Both the position numbers and the translations under genes were made by a program. From assembly GCA_028687415.1 (NCBI GenBank), contig JAQUAC010000076.1, positions 1 through 9,276 on the forward strand: a stretch of DNA of 9,276 nucleotides, given 5' to 3'. The stretch comes from Acidocella sp. (lineage in GTDB: Bacteria > Pseudomonadota > Alphaproteobacteria > Acetobacterales > Acetobacteraceae). Positions 6,298 through 9,276 of this stretch are shown here, piece by piece (positions within the stretch are counted from its first letter, which is position 1; the number at the start of each line of letters is the position of its first letter). The notes under the pieces were generated by a model. That model was not told the DNA's origin and did no database searches. It saw only the letters and a program-made list of their open reading frames with translations.

Positions 6298-7574
6298 AAC
6301 GCCTCGAACCTTGCCTTATCCACGGCGCTCAGGCGCAGCCGCAGCTTCACATGCTCCTCGCCATCCTCGCGGGACAGCACCTCGCCATGGCGGTAGGCCC
6401 AGGCGATCTTGGCGCCGTCGGATACCGGGATTTCCAGATCCACCACCTCCAGCCGGGCGGCCAGACGCGCATCGATCTCCTCCAGCAGCCGGGGCAGGCC
6501 CTCGCCCGTGAGCGCGGAGACGGCAACGCCGTCGCCCTGCACCACATGTTCCACGCCGCCCAGCGCATCTGCCTTGTTCAGCACTTCCAGCGTGCGGGCG
6601 GGCCAGTCTTCGTCCAGCGCGCCCTCCTTGGCCATGCGGTTCAGCACGTTGCGCACATCCTTGGCCTGCGCCTCGGTGTCGGGGTGGGAGACGTCACGCA
6701 CGTGCAGCAACAGATCGGCCTCCGCCACCTCTTCCAGCGTAGCGCGGAAGGCGGCGACCAGCTCGGTCGGCAGCTCAGAGATGAAGCCCACCGTGTCCGA
6801 GAGGATGATGTTCCGCCCAGAGGGCAGCACCAGCCCGCGCATTGTCGGGTCCAGCGTCGCAAAGAGCTGGTCCTCGGCCATGACGGTGGCGCCGGTGAGC
6901 GCGTTGAACAGCGTGGATTTGCCGGCATTGGTATAACCAACCAGCGCCACGATGGGATATGGCACCTTTTTGCGGGCGCCACGATGCAGGCCCCGCGTGC
7001 GCCGCACCTCCTCCAGCTCCGCCTTCAGCCGCACGATACGGTCGCCGATGAGGCGTCTATCCGCCTCGATCTGCGTCTCACCGGGACCGCCAAGGAAGCC
7101 GAAACCGCCGCGTTGGCGCTCCAGATGGGTCCAGGACCGCACCAGCCGCGAGCGCTGGTACTCCAGATGCGCCAGCTCCACCTGCAACGCGCCTTCACGC
7201 GTGCGGGCGCGGGCGCCGAAGATGTCGAGGATCAGCCCGGTACGGTCGATGACCTTGCAATTCCAGGCGGTTTCCAGATTGCGTTGCTGCACGGGGGTGA
7301 GGGCGGCATCCACCACCACCACATCCACACCTGCCGCGGTGAGCGCGATGCCGGCGATCTCCACCTGCCCCTTGCCCAACAGCGTGGCCGGGGTGAGGTG
7401 GCGGAGCTGAAACACCTGCTCATGCACCACCACCAGCCCTATGGAAGCCGCCAGCCCCACGGCCTCGGCCAGCCTGGCCTCGGCCGAGCGAGAGATACCG
7501 CCGGTGCGGGCGGCCTCCTTATCCCACGGCAGCAGAATGGCCGCCCGGCTGGGCGGCGGTGCTGTCTCGATCAG
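6294..7574 (-). CDS. hflX: Ribosome-associated GTPase HflX
   Basis: HflX is a GTPase that splits and rescues stalled 70S ribosomes, notably in stress. Numbered from a GTG at 7460: ATLLGKGQVE (25-34) and VDAALTPVQQRNLE of the nucleotide-binding N-domain; TREGALQVELAHLEYQ; RGGFGFLGGPGETQIEADRR (117-136); G1 GYTNAGKS (175-182); DTVGF (222-226, G3); NKAD (295-298, G4); SALTGEG (G5); and a C-terminal domain with IPVSDGAKIAWAY. Family-like sequence continues upstream of that GTG (RAAILLPW, then SRSAEARLAEAVGLAASIGL), but from there back to the in-frame stop at 7604-7602 there is no ATG, GTG or TTG. The start given here is a CTG at 7574-7572 whose last two bases begin the hfq stop (CTGA overlap); it yields 426 residues, normal for HflX. 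The certain minimum is 6294-7460. It overlaps the phosphatase gene by ATGA. Confidence 0.9.
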   Translation of the reverse strand: MIETAPPPSRAAILLPWDKEAARTGGISRSAEARLAEAVGLAASIGLVVVHEQVFQLRHLTPATLLGKGQVEIAGIALTAAGVDVVVVDAALTPVQQRNLETAWNCKVIDRTGLILDIFGARARTREGALQVELAHLEYQRSRLVRSWTHLERQRGGFGFLGGPGETQIEADRRLIGDRIVRLKAELEEVRRTRGLHRGARKKVPYPIVALVGYTNAGKSTLFNALTGATVMAEDQLFATLDPTMRGLVLPSGRNIILSDTVGFISELPTELVAAFRATLEEVAEADLLLHVRDVSHPDTEAQAKDVRNVLNRMAKEGALDEDWPARTLEVLNKADALGGVEHVVQGDGVAVSALTGEGLPRLLEEIDARLAARLEVVDLEIPVSDGAKIAWAYRHGEVLSREDGEEHVKLRLRLSAVDKARFEAL

Positions 7575-7903
7575 AGTTCTGTGTCCGGATCGTATTGCGG
7601 CTCAGCCGAGCGGTGCAGCTTCAGCGTACCCGCAGTGTCAACCGGCGGCGGCGGGGCGCCACCTTCGGCGCGGGTGGCATCGAACAGCATGATCGGCGCG
7701 CCCGGCATAACGGTGCTGATGGCATGCTTGTACACGAGCTGGGTATGCCCATCCCGGCGCAGCAGCACGGAGAAATTATCGAACCAGGTGATGACACCCT
7801 GCAACTTCACGCCGTTAACGAGAAACACGGTTACCGGCGTCTTGCTCTTACGAACGTGGTTCAGGAACACATCCTGCACATTCTGCGATTTTTCGTTGGC
7901 CAC
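7571..7903 (-). CDS. hfq: RNA chaperone Hfq
   Basis: A 110-residue Hfq, the Sm-like hexameric chaperone that pairs small RNAs with mRNAs. The Sm1 part is QDVFLNHVRKSKTPVTVFLV (10-29) with NGVKLQGVITWFDNFSVLL; Sm2 is LVYKHAISTVMP (56-67). Proximal-face YKH (58-60) and the basic rim patch HVRKSK (16-21) are present, and the sequence is of alphaproteobacterial type. After the core comes a 40-residue tail with a four-proline run and an acidic end (DPDTEL), resembling the acidic C-terminal tip that helps release RNA in other Hfq proteins. The start is a GTG with AAGGA 7 bases upstream; MANEKSQ fits the family N-terminus. It is the first gene of the array hfq-hflX-phosphatase-MDR, with a likely promoter at 8008-8035 and a leader of roughly 100 bases. 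Confidence 0.97.
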   Translation of the reverse strand: MANEKSQNVQDVFLNHVRKSKTPVTVFLVNGVKLQGVITWFDNFSVLLRRDGHTQLVYKHAISTVMPGAPIMLFDATRAEGGAPPPPVDTAGTLKLHRSAEPQYDPDTEL

Positions 7904-7910
7904 GTTGGAT

Positions 7911-7915
7911 TCCTT
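7911..7915 (-). promoter_or_regulatory. Ribosome-binding site of hfq, in an A-rich stretch
   Basis: AAGGA on the minus strand ends 7 bases before the GTG at 7903 and justifies that non-ATG start. It is joined to AAAAATAAA (7922-7914), which reads as ARN-type triplets (AAA-AAU-AAA), the pattern preferred by the Hfq distal face, so Hfq might bind and occlude its own start. Confidence 0.7.
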
Positions 7916-7923
7916 TATTTTTG

Positions 7924-7939
7924 TCGTCTTTTCAGACGA
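7924..7939 (-). promoter_or_regulatory. GAAA-tetraloop hairpin in the hfq mRNA leader
   Basis: In the minus-strand transcript TCGTCT-GAAA-AGACGA forms a perfect 6-bp stem with a GNRA-class loop. It ends 8 bases before the hfq Shine-Dalgarno. It is followed by an A-rich run, not a U run, so it is a leader element and not a terminator of the minus transcript. It may shape ribosome or Hfq access or protect the 5' region. Confidence 0.55.
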
Positions 7940-8007
7940 TGAATGGGTTAATCTAGTCTAAAAGCTGAAGTTCCCGGCGGCTGCGTGGCGCAGACCGCCG
8001 ATGCCGA

Positions 8008-8035
8008 ATTATATCGTAATTGTGCGGCGCGGCAA
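8008..8035 (-). promoter_or_regulatory. Probable sigma-70 promoter of the hfq array
   Basis: The minus strand carries a perfect -10 TATAAT (8013-8008) and a -35-like TTGCCG (8035-8030, four of six consensus bases) with a 16-base spacer. Transcription would start near 8001, about 97 bases before the hfq GTG. This is the only full-consensus -10 I noticed in the hfq-mntR spacer. Confidence 0.55.
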
Positions 8036-8089
8036 CCGCTGCCGAACTCTTGCAGCAGGGCCGGTTTTCCCGCAAACCTGTCCCATTCT

Positions 8090-8095
8090 GGAGAG
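8090..8095 (+). promoter_or_regulatory. Ribosome-binding site favouring a TTG start of mntR
   Basis: GGAGAG lies 9 bases before a TTG at 8105, whereas the ATG at 8123 is preceded only by an A/C-rich stretch with no purine-rich site. This decides for the TTG start. Confidence 0.5.
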
Positions 8096-8104
8096 AACGG
8101 CGCC

Positions 8105-8554
8105 TTGGCAAACAACCCACCCATGCAATCAGCTGGCCTTTTGCCGGCGCAACCAATCCAGGCCAAGCGTTTCGGCAAAACCCGCGTTGCGCAGTCCCAC
8201 GCCGTTCTGGAAGATTATGCAGAGCTGATCGACGATCTTCGCACAACGACGGGCACGGCACGGCCCACGGATATCGCCCGGCGCCTTGGCGTATCGCACG
8301 CCACCGCCATCAAGAATATCGGCAGGCTGAAGCGTGAGGGGCTGGCCACCACCCTGCCCTATCGCGGTGTATCGCTCACCGAGGCGGGTGAAACATTGGC
8401 CGCGCGTTGCCGCGCTCGCCACCGCCTTGTCGTCGACGTGCTCACGGCCATAGGCGTGCCGCAAGACGCCGCCGAGGACGACGCCGAAGGCATAGAGCAC
8501 CACATCTCCCCCACGACCCTGGCCGCCTTCCGCGCCTTTCTCGAACGGGGCTGA
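8105..8554 (+). CDS. mntR: Manganese-responsive transcriptional repressor MntR
   Basis: A 149-residue DtxR/MntR-family regulator of the short type without an SH3-like domain. A winged helix-turn-helix covers about 50-90 (TDIARRLGVSHATAIKNIGRLKREGL, then YRGVSLTEAG). Metal ligands known from Bacillus subtilis MntR are all present: D37 and E40 (EDYAELI), H106 (ARHRLVV), and E128, E131 and H132 (AEGIEHH). Metal-bound protein normally dimerises and represses manganese uptake genes such as mntH. The TTG start with its GGAGAG site gives a 36-residue arm before D37, about the same as in Escherichia coli MntR; ATG 8123 would shorten it by six residues, and the frame is open up to 7985. It diverges from hfq and ends 7 bases before the convergent lpxR-like gene. 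No manganese transporter gene lies in the window. Confidence 0.93.
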   Translation: MANNPPMQSAGLLPAQPIQAKRFGKTRVAQSHAVLEDYAELIDDLRTTTGTARPTDIARRLGVSHATAIKNIGRLKREGLATTLPYRGVSLTEAGETLAARCRARHRLVVDVLTAIGVPQDAAEDDAEGIEHHISPTTLAAFRAFLERG

Positions 8555-8561
8555 ACGGCTC

Positions 8562-9276
8562 TTAAAAAGTAAAGCCGGCGGAGAGCGACCCGTATCCATG
8601 GAGGCTGCCGCGCTGGCCGTAGAAGCGGTTGGTCTGGAATACCTGGATGTAGCTGAACCGCACACCGCGCCAGATGACCGTGGCGCCCGCCTCGAACGTG
8701 CCGACGACCCGGTAGGGGTCGACGCCGCGGCTGGTCTGGAAGTCAGACCCTTGCAGGATCTCGTCATGCCCCACGATTTTGGCGGCGGCGCTGCCGAACA
8801 CGTACCACACGAGGGGCCGCGTCGCCTTATACGCGTCCGAGCCGGAGGAGGATGTGGCCAGCAGAGGGGGGCCGAAATCGCTGTTCAGCCCCTGGCCGAA
8901 GCGGAAGCCCACGGCGGGCTGCACGTAATCCTGGGTCAGACCACCCATGCCGGAGATCTGCGGCAGGGCGTCCGCCTCCATCCCGTTGCTGAAATGCACG
9001 ATGGGCAGGCGCCAGGTGCGCGAGACGAGGAAGTCGATGGCCGGCTCGCTCGGCAGCTGGTAGGCCCAGCCATGTGTGCCCTTCTGGCCAATGATCGAGT
9101 GGAAACCGTTCTGCACGATCTCGCCACCTGCATCGCGCCCGATAACACCGGCATCAAGCCCCAGCACGGAGCGGGTGTTGTCGGTATCCTGAATGAGGTT
9201 CACCGTGGCCACGAGATAGCCCGCATACGGCTCGTCTTTGGGAGTCGGGGTGATCAGGCTCGTATCATCCGGCGTG
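8562..9276 (-). CDS. Lipid A deacylase LpxR family protein (DUF2219), C-terminal part
   Basis: The frame runs from the right edge to a TAA, showing 237 residues; the N-terminus with signal peptide is outside, and the GTG at 9212 is internal. Family signatures are DEPYAGYL (14-21 of the visible part, the usual DRPYAGWL), QNGFHSIIG with H59 in the place of the catalytic histidine of Salmonella LpxR, GTHGWAYQL, many alternating beta-strand segments and a C-terminal aromatic end (SAGFTF) typical of outer-membrane barrels. LpxR removes the 3'-acyloxyacyl group of lipid A at the outer membrane, with Ca2+. The Asn/Asp catalytic partners near the mature N-terminus cannot be seen here. Convergent with mntR, gap 7 bases. 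Family call is strong; activity on lipid A is inferred. Confidence 0.88.
   Translation of the reverse strand, partial: TPDDTSLITPTPKDEPYAGYLVATVNLIQDTDNTRSVLGLDAGVIGRDAGGEIVQNGFHSIIGQKGTHGWAYQLPSEPAIDFLVSRTWRLPIVHFSNGMEADALPQISGMGGLTQDYVQPAVGFRFGQGLNSDFGPPLLATSSSGSDAYKATRPLVWYVFGSAAAKIVGHDEILQGSDFQTSRGVDPYRVVGTFEAGATVIWRGVRFSYIQVFQTNRFYGQRGSLHGYGSLSAGFTF

Noticed and set aside
7569..7580. Programmed -1 frameshift making an Hfq-HflX fusion
   Set aside because: The phase would allow it (slip after CTC into CTG), but there is no slippery heptamer or downstream stem that I can see. A fusion of a hexameric chaperone to a GTPase is unlikely; reinitiation explains the overlap more simply.
6351..7961. 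Long plus-strand open frame (over 500 codons) opposite hflX and hfq
   Set aside because: Its translation is His/Gln/Gly-rich with no recognisable motif and it is antisense to two firmly identified genes; long antisense frames are common in GC-rich DNA.
8556..8577. CGGCT...AGCCG hairpin between the convergent mntR and lpxR-like genes as a terminator
   Set aside because: The stem has only 5 bp on the plus strand (about 7 with a wobble on the minus strand), and no U-run follows on either strand.
1..9276. CRISPR arrays, tRNA/rRNA genes, insertion sequences, toxin-antitoxin or phage-defence genes
   Set aside because: Searched by eye on both strands; no direct-repeat arrays, cloverleaf-like sequences, transposase motifs or defence-type domains were found.

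Overview
The window is GC-rich, gene-dense bacterial DNA with short intergenic gaps. The proteins point to an alphaproteobacterium, and an Acetobacteraceae/Rhodospirillales-type genome is my best guess. The reasons are an Hfq of the alphaproteobacterial sequence type followed directly by hflX, an ELM1-family (DUF1022) protein, a Bpt-type leucyltransferase and an MntR with the long N-terminal arm. The taxonomic call is inference. I see no tRNA, rRNA, CRISPR array, insertion sequence or phage gene.

Left part (1-3385). The 3' end of an aspartate/glutamate leucyltransferase gene (bpt, plus strand) is followed by two adjacent perfect palindromes and a small two-helix membrane protein gene. Facing them on the minus strand is a tight two-gene unit: an ELM1-family protein, then a 628-residue protein of no family I recognise. 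The latter seems to have an N-terminal Rossmann-like region followed by three or four related beta-rich modules, and it is the least explained part of the window.

Middle (3386-5454). An 84-base divergent spacer with a 9-bp inverted repeat separates the ELM1 gene from a zinc-dependent succinylglutamate desuccinylase/aspartoacylase-like gene (plus). That gene meets a quinone-oxidoreductase-like MDR dehydrogenase gene (minus) tail to tail, and the two stop codons share bases.

Right part (4447-9276). The MDR gene is the last of a four-gene minus-strand array: hfq, hflX, an inositol-monophosphatase-family gene, then the MDR gene. hfq overlaps hflX if the proposed start is right, hflX overlaps the phosphatase gene by ATGA, and the phosphatase-MDR gap is 24 bases. 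The array appears to start from a promoter with a perfect TATAAT about 105 bases upstream of hfq, giving an mRNA leader with a GAAA-capped hairpin and an A-rich ribosome-binding region. The hflX coding homology runs upstream of its first ATG/GTG/TTG start, so the real start may be a CTG that overlaps the hfq stop. mntR (manganese-responsive DtxR-type repressor) diverges from hfq. It converges on a lipid A deacylase (LpxR/DUF2219) gene that runs off the right edge.

Most genes are housekeeping or regulatory. The candidates for something undescribed are the 628-residue modular protein paired with ELM1, the non-canonical hflX start, and the structured hfq leader.
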